The notes beneath the pieces were generated by a model. That model was not told the DNA's origin. It saw only the letters and a program-made list of their open reading frames with translations, and did no database searches. Shown one piece after another: positions 34,922-44,280 of a DNA stretch of 64,000 nt. The DNA comes from SZUA-38 sp965212525 (GTDB lineage: Bacteria; Pseudomonadota; Gammaproteobacteria; Xanthomonadales; SZUA-38), in contig CBDBVC010000025.1 of NCBI GenBank assembly GCA_965212525.1, positions 1-64,000 of the forward strand, read 5' to 3'. Positions within the stretch are counted from its first letter, which is position 1. Every line of letters starts with the position of its first letter. A program made the position numbers and the translations under genes.

Positions 34922-35563
34922 TCAGACAATGCCGAGTTCGAATGCCTTCAGTACAGCTCGGGTTCGATCCCGGACGCCCAGCTTCGAAAGCACATTTGAT
35001 ACATGATTCTTCACAGTTCCCTCCGCCACATTGAGAGAATTGGCAATTTCCTTGTTGCTGTAGCCGCCGGCCATCAGTCGCAGAATTTCTGTTTCCCGTT
35101 CAGTCAGCGGATCCGGCCTGTCGAGGCTTGAAAAATCATTGCGGATGTTCTTTAGGCCTTCCAGCAAACGCTCGGTGACCGCCGGTTTGACCAGTGATCC
35201 ACCCTCTGACACGGTCTTGACCGCCGAGACCAGTTCATCCAGTGATACATCCTTCAGCAGATAGCCACGCGCGCCGGCCTTGATACCGGCCAGCACCAGC
35301 TGATCGTCATCAAATGTGGTCAGAATAATGGTAGGTGGCAGCGTGCCACGCTCGGACAGTTCCTGCAGCACGTCCAGACCTGACAGTCCGGGCATGCGCA
35401 TGTCCAGCAACATGACATCGGGTTGAGATGACTCCAGCGTATCGATGGCATGCTGCCCGTCCGGTGCCTCGCCGATCACTTCGATCTCATCCGACAGTTC
35501 CAGCAGGCTGCGAACACCTTTCCGAACCAGTGTCTGGTCATCGACAAGCATGACTCGTATCAT
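34922..35563 (-). CDS. NarL/LuxR-type response regulator
   Basis: 213 residues. The receiver domain has the acidic pair D8/D9, the phosphoacceptor D54 (MLLDMRMPG), T in ILTTF and K in YLLKD. The C-terminal LuxR-type helix-turn-helix is PLTERETEILRLMAGGYSNK followed by EIA and GTVKNHVSNVLSKL. It is paired with the histidine kinase gene 81 bases upstream. The stimulus and targets are unknown. Confidence 0.95.
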   Translation of the reverse strand: MIRVMLVDDQTLVRKGVRSLLELSDEIEVIGEAPDGQHAIDTLESSQPDVMLLDMRMPGLSGLDVLQELSERGTLPPTIILTTFDDDQLVLAGIKAGARGYLLKDVSLDELVSAVKTVSEGGSLVKPAVTERLLEGLKNIRNDFSSLDRPDPLTERETEILRLMAGGYSNKEIANSLNVAEGTVKNHVSNVLSKLGVRDRTRAVLKAFELGIV

Positions 35564-35644
35564 TGACTCTATCCCCTTGCACTCAAAAATTGAAATGTTG
35601 TTGATTCATTGTTGAGGTGATCGGCCCATTGCCCGATCAGCCCT

Positions 35645-36802
35645 CTAGATGACGACTTCGCTGGGCAACCACGCGTCAATATGAAAGCCTTCACCCGGGT
35701 TGGATTCAACCTTAAGTTTACCACCAATCTGGCGCAATCGCTCTCTCATTCCGGTCAGTCCATTGCCGATGGCCATATCCTGACTTCCCTGTCCGTCATC
35801 GTGTGCATTCAGGTTGAGTCCGTCGTCATCCAGAGTGATGCTGAGCCAGAGATTATCGGCCTCGGCATGCTTGACGGTGTTGGTGATGATTTCCTGGGCA
35901 CAGCGCACTATTACCTGGGCACGCTGAGGATCCGTGGTGACAAACTCATCTGGCAGTTCAAGATGGATTCTCGGATGAGGGACGTCATCAATCAGTTTTT
36001 CGAGTGCACCACTGATATTGATCTGATCACCCGAACGCATGCTGCCGACCACCTCGCGCACATCTCCGAGCAGTAATCGAGCAACCGACAGAGCCTGGTT
36101 GACGTGCTCCAGTGCCTTGCCCTTCACCAGATGACTGGCCACTTCCAGATTGAGACTGAGTCCGGTCAGGTGATGACCCACCAGATCATGCAATTCGCGC
36201 GAGATTCGCAGCCGCTCAGCGATGCGTACACTGTCACCCAGCAATACCTGTGTTGCCCTCAGTTCAGAATTGACCTGACGCAACTCATCCCGATCACGTG
36301 ACTGTCGCCTGGCCACCATGGACAACACATAGACGAAACACTTGAAACCAAGGTAGATACTGCTGAACAAGAGAGCCTGACTGATGTTCAGCCGGGGATT
36401 GGAATAGAACACCAGGGCAAGCAGCAGATTCGAGATGATCAACAAGGCCACACCGGCCGACAGTGGCATGCACCACGGCAATATGCCTGCTACAACCAGC
36501 AACAGAAAACCACCCATGCCGGTTGTGCTGGCGTAACTGATCGCCAGCGACGAGACGATGAGCATGCAGATCAGCAATATTCGTCTGAGGCTGATGATGC
36601 CCGAGACCGAAATTGGCCCCAGCGCAGTCACCAGCAACCAGTAGGCAATACCGAAAGTGACGTGCGAGACTGCCCACAGGTAATATTTGCTGGTCTCCAG
36701 ATCAACCGAGAAGATCAGATCTGACAGGATCAGCGCCAGCCCCAGAACTGCCCAGGTGAAAAGTCCGGCAAACTGCAGTAATTGTATGGTCGGTATACGC
36801 AT
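35645..36802 (-). CDS. Sensor histidine kinase of the NarX/DesK type
   Basis: 385 residues. The N-terminal half has about six hydrophobic segments with short loops, so the sensor is probably within the membrane. Dimerisation/phosphoacceptor helix (HisKA_3): ISRELHDLVGHHLTGLSLNL, with His in the ELHD motif. The ATPase domain has the N box ITNTVKHAEA and G boxes DDGQG and GLTGMRERLRQIGG. Partner of the following NarL-type regulator. Confidence 0.94.
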   Translation of the reverse strand: MRIPTIQLLQFAGLFTWAVLGLALILSDLIFSVDLETSKYYLWAVSHVTFGIAYWLLVTALGPISVSGIISLRRILLICMLIVSSLAISYASTTGMGGFLLLVVAGILPWCMPLSAGVALLIISNLLLALVFYSNPRLNISQALLFSSIYLGFKCFVYVLSMVARRQSRDRDELRQVNSELRATQVLLGDSVRIAERLRISRELHDLVGHHLTGLSLNLEVASHLVKGKALEHVNQALSVARLLLGDVREVVGSMRSGDQINISGALEKLIDDVPHPRIHLELPDEFVTTDPQRAQVIVRCAQEIITNTVKHAEADNLWLSITLDDDGLNLNAHDDGQGSQDMAIGNGLTGMRERLRQIGGKLKVESNPGEGFHIDAWLPSEVVI

Positions 36803-36962
36803 GAGGTATGATCAGGAATGACTCCGGGCTGTTACACCAAAGTGTAGTGAGTGCCCATGGCCGATTCAAGTGATTGAATTGATGATTATTCCACGTCTGT
36901 CATTTTGGCGTGGTAAACTTAGCGGTTTGATGCTCCCCTGACAACCCAACTGACGACACGCC

Positions 36963-37505
36963 ATGCCGATTACACTCGAAGATGTTCAGGCTGAACAACT
37001 GCCTGAAATTCTGGATATCAACAACCGCGCCCTGCCCCATGTCAATCATCTGACACTGGAAGACCTTACCCGGCTGTGGGAAATGTCCTGCTACTGCAGG
37101 ATCGCCATCAAGGCCGGTTCTCCGGCGGGTTTCCTGCTGGCCATGACCGCCGATACCCCTTATGAAAGTGAAAATTTCCGCTGGTTTCGAAAACACCACG
37201 ACAGCTTTGTCTATATCGATCGTGTGGTGGTCAAACCTGAATTTCGCGGCCTTGGCGTGGGCAAGGTGTTCTACGCCGATATCGAGAGTTTCAGCGAAAC
37301 CCGAGCGCCTGTACTGGCCTGCGAAGTCAATCTCGAACCGAGAAACGATGCATCACTGCTGTTCCATGGTGCCTTCGGTTTCAATGAAGTCGGCCAGCAT
37401 GTCTACAACGGCAAGCGTGTCAGCCTGATGGTCAAGCAGCTGACCGATTATGAATTCATCCGTTCAAATCAGTCCCGACAGACAGATACCAGCGCAGCTG
37501 GCTGA
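36963..37505 (+). CDS. GNAT family N-acetyltransferase
   Basis: 180 residues. The acetyl-CoA pyrophosphate loop is VVKPEFRGLGVGKVFY at about 90-105; ACEVNLEPRNDASLLFHGAFGF is a GNAT beta-bulge region (split here by the loop) with the typical N-D-A-S-x-x-F-H. The substrate is unknown. The next gene starts 9 bases downstream and is likely co-transcribed. Confidence 0.9.
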   Translation: MPITLEDVQAEQLPEILDINNRALPHVNHLTLEDLTRLWEMSCYCRIAIKAGSPAGFLLAMTADTPYESENFRWFRKHHDSFVYIDRVVVKPEFRGLGVGKVFYADIESFSETRAPVLACEVNLEPRNDASLLFHGAFGFNEVGQHVYNGKRVSLMVKQLTDYEFIRSNQSRQTDTSAAG

Positions 37506-37514
37506 CACCATTGC

Positions 37515-37997
37515 ATGAAAACGGTTGCCCAATGCAGACAGGAAATTTCTGCCCTGCTCAGTCGATACGGGCTGACTCTGATCAGCATTGCCGGCAACAG
37601 AGAGATTCCCGGAAGCTTCTGGAAGGATGACGAGGCCGGCCTGATTGAAAACAGGCTCTACGTTCATGACTCGACACCCGTTCATTCTGCCCTGCACGAA
37701 GCCTGTCACTATGTGTGCATGACAGCAGATCGCCGCCGCATGCTTCACACCAATGCCGGTGGCGATTACGATGAGGAAAATGCGGTCTGTTATCTGCAGA
37801 TACTGCTGGCAGATGAGATTGATGACTATTCTGCCAGCCAGACCATGAGGGAAATGGATCACTGGGGCTACAGCTTTCGGCTCGGTTCGGCCAGTCGCTG
37901 GTTCGAGGAAGATGCCGGAGACGCGCTTGAAAATCTGAAACAATGGCAACTGATCACCTGCAGCGGTAAGCCCGCCTATACACTCAGGGTAAACTGA
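37515..37997 (+). CDS. Small zincin-like protein with HExxH motif
   Basis: 160 residues with no signal peptide. HEACH at 61-65 is a zinc-peptidase HExxH motif within a hydrophobic helix (SALHEACHYVCM). About 22 residues on, DEENAVCYLQILLAD is placed like the third-ligand helix (E-x-x-A) of ImmA/IrrE-type peptidases. I do not recognise a named family. It lies directly after the acetyltransferase gene. Confidence 0.7.
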   Translation: MKTVAQCRQEISALLSRYGLTLISIAGNREIPGSFWKDDEAGLIENRLYVHDSTPVHSALHEACHYVCMTADRRRMLHTNAGGDYDEENAVCYLQILLADEIDDYSASQTMREMDHWGYSFRLGSASRWFEEDAGDALENLKQWQLITCSGKPAYTLRVN

Positions 37998-38006
37998 CCC
38001 TTATTT

Positions 38007-39365
38007 TCAGGCTTTTTTCTCCAGCGCTGCCACCAGCGTTTTGAACGCCTCCCCACGCACAGCATAATCGTCATACTGATCAAAACTCGGTGCCCCGGGT
38101 GAAAAAAGTACACACTCTGCAGTACCCAGATGAGGGCCAATCGATGACATGACAGCCGTCAGATCATCGCTGTAGGCTATTGACTGCCCCGCAAGCTCTG
38201 TCCCAATGAGTGCCTGAATGCGACGCCCGTTCTGGCCGGTACAGGCCACGTGAAGCACAGGGTTTGCTTTCAGGTAGTCGACGAAACATTGCCAGTCCAG
38301 CTGTCGATCATAGCCACCTACTATAATGACGGTCTTGTCTGCCGGGAAGCTCGACAGGGCTGCCAGCGATGAGTGTGGTGTCGTCGAAATGCTGTCATTG
38401 ATGAACCGAGGCAGCCCGGTCTGTCTTGGCAGGGCTTCAAGTCGATGAGGCAGTGGCCGGAATGACTCAAGCTCGTGCAATCCTGCAGCTGTGTCGATAG
38501 CCAGGCCATCGAGAACCGTCAGGGCAGCGCACAGGTTTTCTGCATTATGGGCACCTCGAAGTGGCCATTTGAGTGAGTCCAGTACCCTTCTCGAACCACG
38601 CAGAAGTGCATCACCAGCCATGTGCCAACCCTCATCTGCATTGAACGGCAGCAGCCGGTGCAGTGAATCCGCACTGCTGATCACTCTCTCGGAGCAAGCC
38701 GGGATGCCGGCATTGTAGGCAATCAGCGGCACCTGTGAATTCACGGCCCTGAGCTTGTCGCTGTAGTAGCGATCCAGTGAGCCATGCCAGTCCAGGTGTT
38801 CGGGATAAAGGTTGTTGATCAGTACAATATCGGCATGGATATCGGTGTCTGCCAGCTGATAGCTGGACATTTCGACCACCACAAGATCAGCCGGCTCCGG
38901 TGCCATCAACAGTGACACCAGTGGTGTCCCGATGTTGCCAGCCACACTCACGCGCAGACCGGCCTGACCGGCCAGGAATGCGACAAGCTGGGTCACGGTA
39001 CTCTTGCCCTTGGTGCCGGTAATTACCGCCGTTCTCGGCTGTTCGCGATCGAACCACAGCTGACTGGAACTCAACAGCGTCACACCGGCTGCGAGTGCCT
39101 GCTGAATTTCCTCGCGGTACAGGCTGATCCCGGGTGACTTGATGATGACATCCATGGCATCAAGTCCGGCCTGTGCCAGAGGGCAAATCATCACTTCGCG
39201 ACCCTTGTCGCGAAAACAGCGCTCGACCAGACTGTCATCGATGGGATCCTCACACACCACTGTTACCCGGCAGTCAATCGTGTTGTCCGACAACCACTGG
39301 AACACTGCCTGGCCTTCACGACCAAAGCCGAGAATCGCAATGTGCTGGTGATCAAGTCCAGTCAT
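38007..39365 (-). CDS. murD: UDP-MurNAc-L-alanine--L-glutamate ligase (MurD2 type)
   Basis: Mur ligase adding glutamate to UDP-MurNAc-L-Ala. 452 residues from the ATG at 39365. It has the ATP loop GTKGKST at 117-123, then EMSSYQLADTD, NLYPEHLDWHGSLDRYY and NDSISTTPHSSLAAL, all MurD signatures. It overlaps the end of murL by 14 bases; that pairing is diagnostic of MurD2, which uses L-glutamate instead of D-glutamate, MurL then inverting the residue (established in Xanthomonas oryzae). From sequence alone the L-Glu preference is inferred. It lies away from the usual dcw cluster, which also fits MurD2. Confidence 0.9.
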   Translation of the reverse strand: MTGLDHQHIAILGFGREGQAVFQWLSDNTIDCRVTVVCEDPIDDSLVERCFRDKGREVMICPLAQAGLDAMDVIIKSPGISLYREEIQQALAAGVTLLSSSQLWFDREQPRTAVITGTKGKSTVTQLVAFLAGQAGLRVSVAGNIGTPLVSLLMAPEPADLVVVEMSSYQLADTDIHADIVLINNLYPEHLDWHGSLDRYYSDKLRAVNSQVPLIAYNAGIPACSERVISSADSLHRLLPFNADEGWHMAGDALLRGSRRVLDSLKWPLRGAHNAENLCAALTVLDGLAIDTAAGLHELESFRPLPHRLEALPRQTGLPRFINDSISTTPHSSLAALSSFPADKTVIIVGGYDRQLDWQCFVDYLKANPVLHVACTGQNGRRIQALIGTELAGQSIAYSDDLTAVMSSIGPHLGTAECVLFSPGAPSFDQYDDYAVRGEAFKTLVAALEKKA

Positions 39366-40686
39366 GGCATTCAACGAGTGCACGGAATGACTCTGGCATC
39401 AGACGCTCATCACTCAGGGTCAGGAATTGTTCCATGCCAACCTGTGAAACCGACTCGAGAAAGGCAAGTGATTCAACCACAGCATGGTGTTGCCAGTCAG
39501 ATTGTCGTCCCAGTGATGCCATGGCTGCGCGACTTTCGGCGATTTCACCGACACACTCGAATGGCTTGATGGCATTGATACCAAGCAACTCGGAAAATCC
39601 AGTCACCTGAGCAGGATCATCCAGCAGGTCCCTGCCGAAGATACCGATCAGTTCTGCAGGAGACATCACGGTGGCCATCATCAGGAAGACGAAGCGGCAC
39701 TTGGGGCAATCACAGCACCAGCGACCAGGTGCTGACCGGGTCAGCGAGAAATTTCTGTTGCAGCTGGAGAATACCTGATGATATTGACTGTGCCTGCAGA
39801 ATGCTCTGGCGATCTGTAATTCGCTGAGCGGCCTGAGCAATGAAAAATATCGAAAGCCTGTGGAGATGGTGGCTGATACAAGAGACTGAAAATCACGCTC
39901 GAATCCGGCGCTCTTGCTGTACTGGTGGTTGACCACGAATCCATCAGAGAGCACCGTATTACCCTCACTGGCAGAACGTTCGTTCGACATCGCCACATCA
40001 CTGTAGCCGTAAAGCCACGATCCGGCCAGCAGGATGGATGCGAGAATGGCCGAGATGGGAACATGACCGTTGTAGGCACCAGCCTGATTGAGTTCGAATA
40101 ATCTGCTGTCCAGATATCGTTCGATCCTGATGTGTGGCACACCGGTCAGTTCGGCAGTGTCGCCAATCAGCGAAGACTGGCCGACTGCGATGGTCGAAAA
40201 TTCGCTGCCTGATGATTTCAAAACCTCGACAGAGACCAGGGAATCCTTGCCTCCGCCAAGTGGTACCACAACTCCCTGAGGAGGTGTCTCATCTGTCACA
40301 GTCGCGCTTCCGACATTCGGAGTCAACCTGAACACATTGCGCACATCAAGCCCGTTGCGATAGGCAAACTCACCCAGGCCCTGATGATAGACCGATGTCA
40401 CGAATGTCGCGGTATCTTCATCGACAGCATAGGACGGCATGATGATCTGGTCAGGAATGGCGGCCTTGTAATAGCTGATGCCGGCCAGCAGATGCACCAG
40501 CCTGAAACTTCGATCAAGCGCAGAACCCTCGATCGGCACATCCACCGATTCACATCCACTGAAGACGATGCGCTCGGTGAAGGAAATCTCATCCAGTTCG
40601 TATGTCAATCGCAACTCGGCTGCGTCGGCAACGAATTCATAGCCGACAAATCTGAACTGGCGGGCGCTCTCCGGATTGAATGTCAC
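39352..40686 (-). CDS. murL: UDP-MurNAc-L-alanyl-L-glutamate epimerase
   Basis: 444 residues. It matches the MurL family, which epimerises the terminal L-Glu of UDP-MurNAc-L-Ala-L-Glu to D-Glu. Features are RLVHLLAGISYYKAAIP and HQGLGEFAYRNGLD near 62-113, a PP-loop-like VVPLGGGKDSLVSVEVLK at 140-156, and CDCPKCRFVFLMM at 325-337. The ATG overlaps the lysAC stop by 4 bases and the end overlaps the murD2 start. ATP use fits the PP-loop. A PP-loop ATPase of other function is the only alternative; the murD neighbour makes it unlikely. Confidence 0.87.
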   Translation of the reverse strand: MTFNPESARQFRFVGYEFVADAAELRLTYELDEISFTERIVFSGCESVDVPIEGSALDRSFRLVHLLAGISYYKAAIPDQIIMPSYAVDEDTATFVTSVYHQGLGEFAYRNGLDVRNVFRLTPNVGSATVTDETPPQGVVVPLGGGKDSLVSVEVLKSSGSEFSTIAVGQSSLIGDTAELTGVPHIRIERYLDSRLFELNQAGAYNGHVPISAILASILLAGSWLYGYSDVAMSNERSASEGNTVLSDGFVVNHQYSKSAGFERDFQSLVSATISTGFRYFSLLRPLSELQIARAFCRHSQYHQVFSSCNRNFSLTRSAPGRWCCDCPKCRFVFLMMATVMSPAELIGIFGRDLLDDPAQVTGFSELLGINAIKPFECVGEIAESRAAMASLGRQSDWQHHAVVESLAFLESVSQVGMEQFLTLSDERLMPESFRALVECHDWT

Positions 40687-43271
40687 GAATCAATGAACCA
40701 GGCTTGTGCACGAGGCCTCATATTGTAATCGGAAGACATCACTTCGCCATAGGCCCCGGTATTGGCGATCAGCAACACATCGCCCTCACGGCAATCTGGC
40801 AACAGGCGATCAAGACCCAGAATATCACCGGTCTCGCATACCGGACCAACCACATTGCAGATCTGCACCGGTGCTTCATCAATCCGGGTCAGATTGTGAA
40901 TCTCGTGGTAGGCACCGTACAGGGCCGGCCTGATCAGGCTGTTCATGCCGGTTTCGACGCCGACATAGCGCACATCACCCTTGCCCTTGCTCTGTGTCAC
41001 GCGAGCCAGCAATACACCCGACTCTGCCACCAGGTAGCGTCCCGGCTCGAGCCAGATTTCGATCTCTCTATCGATACCGGCCCGTATCTCAGAAAGGCCT
41101 TCATCGAGTCGGGCCAGATCAAACGGATTCTGATCCTGCCTGTCGGGAACACCAAGCCCGCCGCCGATATCAATCGATCGTGCATCCGGGAACCGATCAA
41201 GATAGGACGCCAGTGTCCGTGCAGTGCGATGCCAGGCATCGGCATGCAGCACGCCACTGCCGATATGCGCGTGCAAGCCGATGACCCGGATATCGTGTCG
41301 CTTCATTGCATCGAGAACATCGTCAAAATCTTCCGGTGGCACGCCGAACTTGGAATGAGATCCGGCTGTTCTGACCAGCTTGTGGTGGCCCAGACCCGAA
41401 CCCGGATCAACCCTCAGCATGACCGACTGCCCGGCAAGCTCATGCCCCCACTGCTCGAGAATGTAGAGATTGTCCAGCGTGAGAATAACGCCAGCCTCGA
41501 TTGCCTGTCGGTACTCCTCACGCGGTGCAAAGTTGGGCGTGAACAGGATTCTGTGCGGGCTGATCGACGTGGTCGACAACACATGACGAACTTCAGCCAT
41601 GGAAACGCATTCCAGACCGAGACCCTCATCGGCAATGCAGTTGAGAATCTCCGGCCCGGAATTCGCCTTGATAGCGTAGAACACCCGGTCCACTTCGGAC
41701 AGGCTGGCCAGACGTCTGGCGGCCTGGCGACAGGTGGGCAGATGATAGGCATACAGGGCTGTACCATTGAATTCGGCATTCAGAAGCTGCTCACGAGCAT
41801 TCTGCCACCAGGCAGGTTCGGCGGACGCTTCCATCCTGTTCTGGTGGATTTGTTCCCAGGTTGGGCCAAACACCGAATCGCCTCCAACCCCGCCGGGAAT
41901 AAGCTGCTGGTGCAATTGCTGTACCAGCTTCACTGCATCCTTGTCATCGACCACGAAACTGAGGTTGAGATCGTTCGAGGCCAGCGACACCATGTGCATG
42001 TGTCGCTGCTCGAATACCTCGAGCGCCGGCCCCAGACGATGAATGATGGTACGAATGTCCAGACCCACCAGGCTGACCGAGGCACAACCGCTGCGAATGC
42101 TGACTCGACAGATGCGTTCCAGATCGGTCTTCAGATCAGCCAGAACCTGACTGTCGAGCAGGTGTGCGTCCATGTCGAGTGAGACGGTGACGTTGGCTTC
42201 GGATGATGAGATCAGATCAACCGACAGACCATGATCGCGGAAACAGGCAAAGGCATCGGCAAGAAAACCCACCTGATGCCACATGGTCAGCCCTTCCATC
42301 GAAATCAGGGTGATGTTCGAACGGCTGACAATGGCCTTGATCTGGGCGCGATAATCTCGCGCATCGACCGACACCACGGTGCCTGGCAGTTCCGGCCGGC
42401 TGGTCTGCTTCAGGTAGAGCGGAATTTCATGAGTACGCAACGGTTCAATACAGCGGGGGTGCAGTACACGAGCGCCCATCGACGCCAGTTCCTGTGCTTC
42501 CAGGTAGCTCAGGTGCTTGAGCAGTCGTGTGCCCGAGACAGTTCGCGGATCGGCCGTGAACATGCCAGCCACATCGCTCCAGATCTCGAGTCGCACGGCA
42601 GCCAGTCTGGCAGCGATACAGGCCGCTGATGTATCGGAACCGCCACGGCCGAGCAATACGGTTTCACCATCGTTGTTGGATGCCATGAACCCCTGTGTGA
42701 TACACACCAGCGGCTGGCCGGCAGAGGCCGCGAACTGCCCGTGGATACGTCCGGCCAGTGCCGTGTCTGGTGTGTAATCACAACGTGCAGACTCATAGTC
42801 ACGGCGACCGCCACCGGCGGCCTGTTCGCAGCGAAGCAGTTGCCTGGCATCCTGCAGGTGGCATGCGATACCGGCCTGCATCAGAATCTGCTGGCCGCAC
42901 ACACTGCTCAGTCGCTCACCCATCGACAGCAGTGAGGCTCGATGTGCAGGCTGCGCCAACTGCTCAGCGGGCAACACCAGCAGGGCCAGCAGTTCATTGA
43001 CGAGATCTTGGTAAGCCTGTTCTGGATTACAGGAACAGGCACTCAGCAACTGCCGGTACCGCGCATCAATGTCGGAAAGCAGCAGAGCTGCCTCATCCGG
43101 GTCGCTGTGCGCGGATAACCGGTCGGTGACACCGCGAATGGCGGATACAACCAGCATGACCGAATGCCCGCTGGCTGAAACCTGCGCGCAGTGTTCGGCT
43201 ATCGTTTTCCAGTTTTCGGCCGCCGCCACGCTGGTGCCGCCGAATTTGAGTACCACCCAGTTAGTGTCCAT
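40683..43271 (-). CDS. lysAC: Bifunctional aspartate kinase / diaminopimelate decarboxylase
   Basis: 862 residues joining the first and last enzymes of the lysine pathway. The N-terminal aspartate kinase (KFGGTSVAAAENW, GRGGSDTSAACIAA, FTADPRTVSGTRLLKHLSY) covers about 1-300. ACT domains follow at about 310-455 for feedback control. From about 490 there is a group IV decarboxylase barrel with the PLP lysine in VFYAIKANSG, the HIGSG motif and a C-terminal GPVCETGDIL. The fusion is known in Xanthomonas and relatives. It stops inside the murL start, tying DAP/lysine synthesis to peptidoglycan precursors. Confidence 0.95.
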   Translation of the reverse strand: MDTNWVVLKFGGTSVAAAENWKTIAEHCAQVSASGHSVMLVVSAIRGVTDRLSAHSDPDEAALLLSDIDARYRQLLSACSCNPEQAYQDLVNELLALLVLPAEQLAQPAHRASLLSMGERLSSVCGQQILMQAGIACHLQDARQLLRCEQAAGGGRRDYESARCDYTPDTALAGRIHGQFAASAGQPLVCITQGFMASNNDGETVLLGRGGSDTSAACIAARLAAVRLEIWSDVAGMFTADPRTVSGTRLLKHLSYLEAQELASMGARVLHPRCIEPLRTHEIPLYLKQTSRPELPGTVVSVDARDYRAQIKAIVSRSNITLISMEGLTMWHQVGFLADAFACFRDHGLSVDLISSSEANVTVSLDMDAHLLDSQVLADLKTDLERICRVSIRSGCASVSLVGLDIRTIIHRLGPALEVFEQRHMHMVSLASNDLNLSFVVDDKDAVKLVQQLHQQLIPGGVGGDSVFGPTWEQIHQNRMEASAEPAWWQNAREQLLNAEFNGTALYAYHLPTCRQAARRLASLSEVDRVFYAIKANSGPEILNCIADEGLGLECVSMAEVRHVLSTTSISPHRILFTPNFAPREEYRQAIEAGVILTLDNLYILEQWGHELAGQSVMLRVDPGSGLGHHKLVRTAGSHSKFGVPPEDFDDVLDAMKRHDIRVIGLHAHIGSGVLHADAWHRTARTLASYLDRFPDARSIDIGGGLGVPDRQDQNPFDLARLDEGLSEIRAGIDREIEIWLEPGRYLVAESGVLLARVTQSKGKGDVRYVGVETGMNSLIRPALYGAYHEIHNLTRIDEAPVQICNVVGPVCETGDILGLDRLLPDCREGDVLLIANTGAYGEVMSSDYNMRPRAQAWFIDS

Positions 43272-43476
43272 GTTGTATTTCTTGTCAGTCCGGAGGTGTG
43301 TGCCGAGGTCTCAATTGTACCCCAGGCCAGGGCTTGAGCAGGTGGCATTTTGCGGGCAGCCTGCCTGATCAGATCAGAAACTGAAGTATCCGAAAATTGA
43401 GGCATGATTCAATTGGCGGCTTAGACAATTAAGTCATGACAGACAGCCATTGCAGATATTCACATCCGAAAACGAA

Positions 43477-43507
43477 ACTGGCCGCCAGGAGGGGGATGGC
43501 GGCCAGT
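43477..43507 (-). terminator. Hairpin after the glycine-zipper gene
   Basis: A 10-base-pair stem ACTGGCCGCC/GGCGGCCAGT with an 11-base loop, about 50 bases beyond the stop on the minus strand, followed there by TTCGTTTTC. A weak terminator is likely. Confidence 0.5.
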
Positions 43508-43554
43508 GGGGGTGACAGGTCGTGTTCAAGTGACCTGTGAAGAAATTGTACTGA

Positions 43555-44067
43555 TCAGTATCTGACTGGTTCGACCGAAACACGCAGATCGATGTAGTCA
43601 CCCGGATCTTCGTCGGTCTGGGTGTGGTAGACCTGCCCCTGATATTCATAGCTGACCTCATAACCAACCTGGCGTTCATCCCGGTAATAGGCCTGCTCGA
43701 TTCGGCAATGCTGTACCGTGCGGCTACCATGTCTGTGATGTCTGCGTTCCTTTTCAATATCATGACCCACCGAGGCACCGATCAGCGCACCGGCGACAGT
43801 CATTGCATCCTGACCGCGCCCATCGCCAAACTGGTGACCCACAACGCCTCCGATCAGTCCGCCGAGCAGTGACGGCGTTCTGGAACGATGATGGTGTCTG
43901 CTGATTCGCTTGTCCCAGCACACTTCTTTCTCGGTGGGCACACGAACTTCCTTGTAGATGGGTTTTGATTCGATCACGCGCCCCTGGGTAATACCCGACT
44001 GTGCCTGAACCTGACCGGCAAGCATGAGGGCAAGAAGGCTGATAAATGCGGCTGTGCGTGTTTTCAT
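43555..44067 (-). CDS. Glycine-zipper 2TM-domain secreted protein
   Basis: 170 residues from the ATG at 44067, with AGGAGAG before it. The signal peptide ends QVQA. The middle contains a glycine zipper, LLGGLIGGVVGHQFGDGRGQ then TVAGALIGASVGHDIE, the Rick_17kDa/2TM type found in outer-membrane-associated proteins. A His/Arg-rich stretch (RHHHRSR, RRHHRHGS) flanks it on both sides. Two Cys (EVCWDK, QHCRIEQ) may pair. The function is unknown. Confidence 0.85.
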   Translation of the reverse strand: MKTRTAAFISLLALMLAGQVQAQSGITQGRVIESKPIYKEVRVPTEKEVCWDKRISRHHHRSRTPSLLGGLIGGVVGHQFGDGRGQDAMTVAGALIGASVGHDIEKERRHHRHGSRTVQHCRIEQAYYRDERQVGYEVSYEYQGQVYHTQTDEDPGDYIDLRVSVEPVRY

Positions 44068-44280
44068 GATGCTCTCCTGAAGCATTGGTGTGCTGTCCTG
44101 GCAATCACTCTAGATGAATGAAGCTGAATCGAAGCTGAATCAGATGCGTCATTCGACTGCACCGTCCATCGTTCAGTGACAGGAAAATAGCCCCAGAACA
44201 CCACAACTGTTAAGGAATTTGGGCTTCGTCAGACTTATTGGTATAGTCAGGCTGTCTGACATGAACCGAGGAGCATATCT

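Noticed and set aside
40680..42182. A 500-codon open frame on the plus strand opposite lysAC
   Set aside because: It is antisense to the well-supported aspartate kinase/decarboxylase gene and has no recognisable domain; the composition is that of a complementary-strand shadow.
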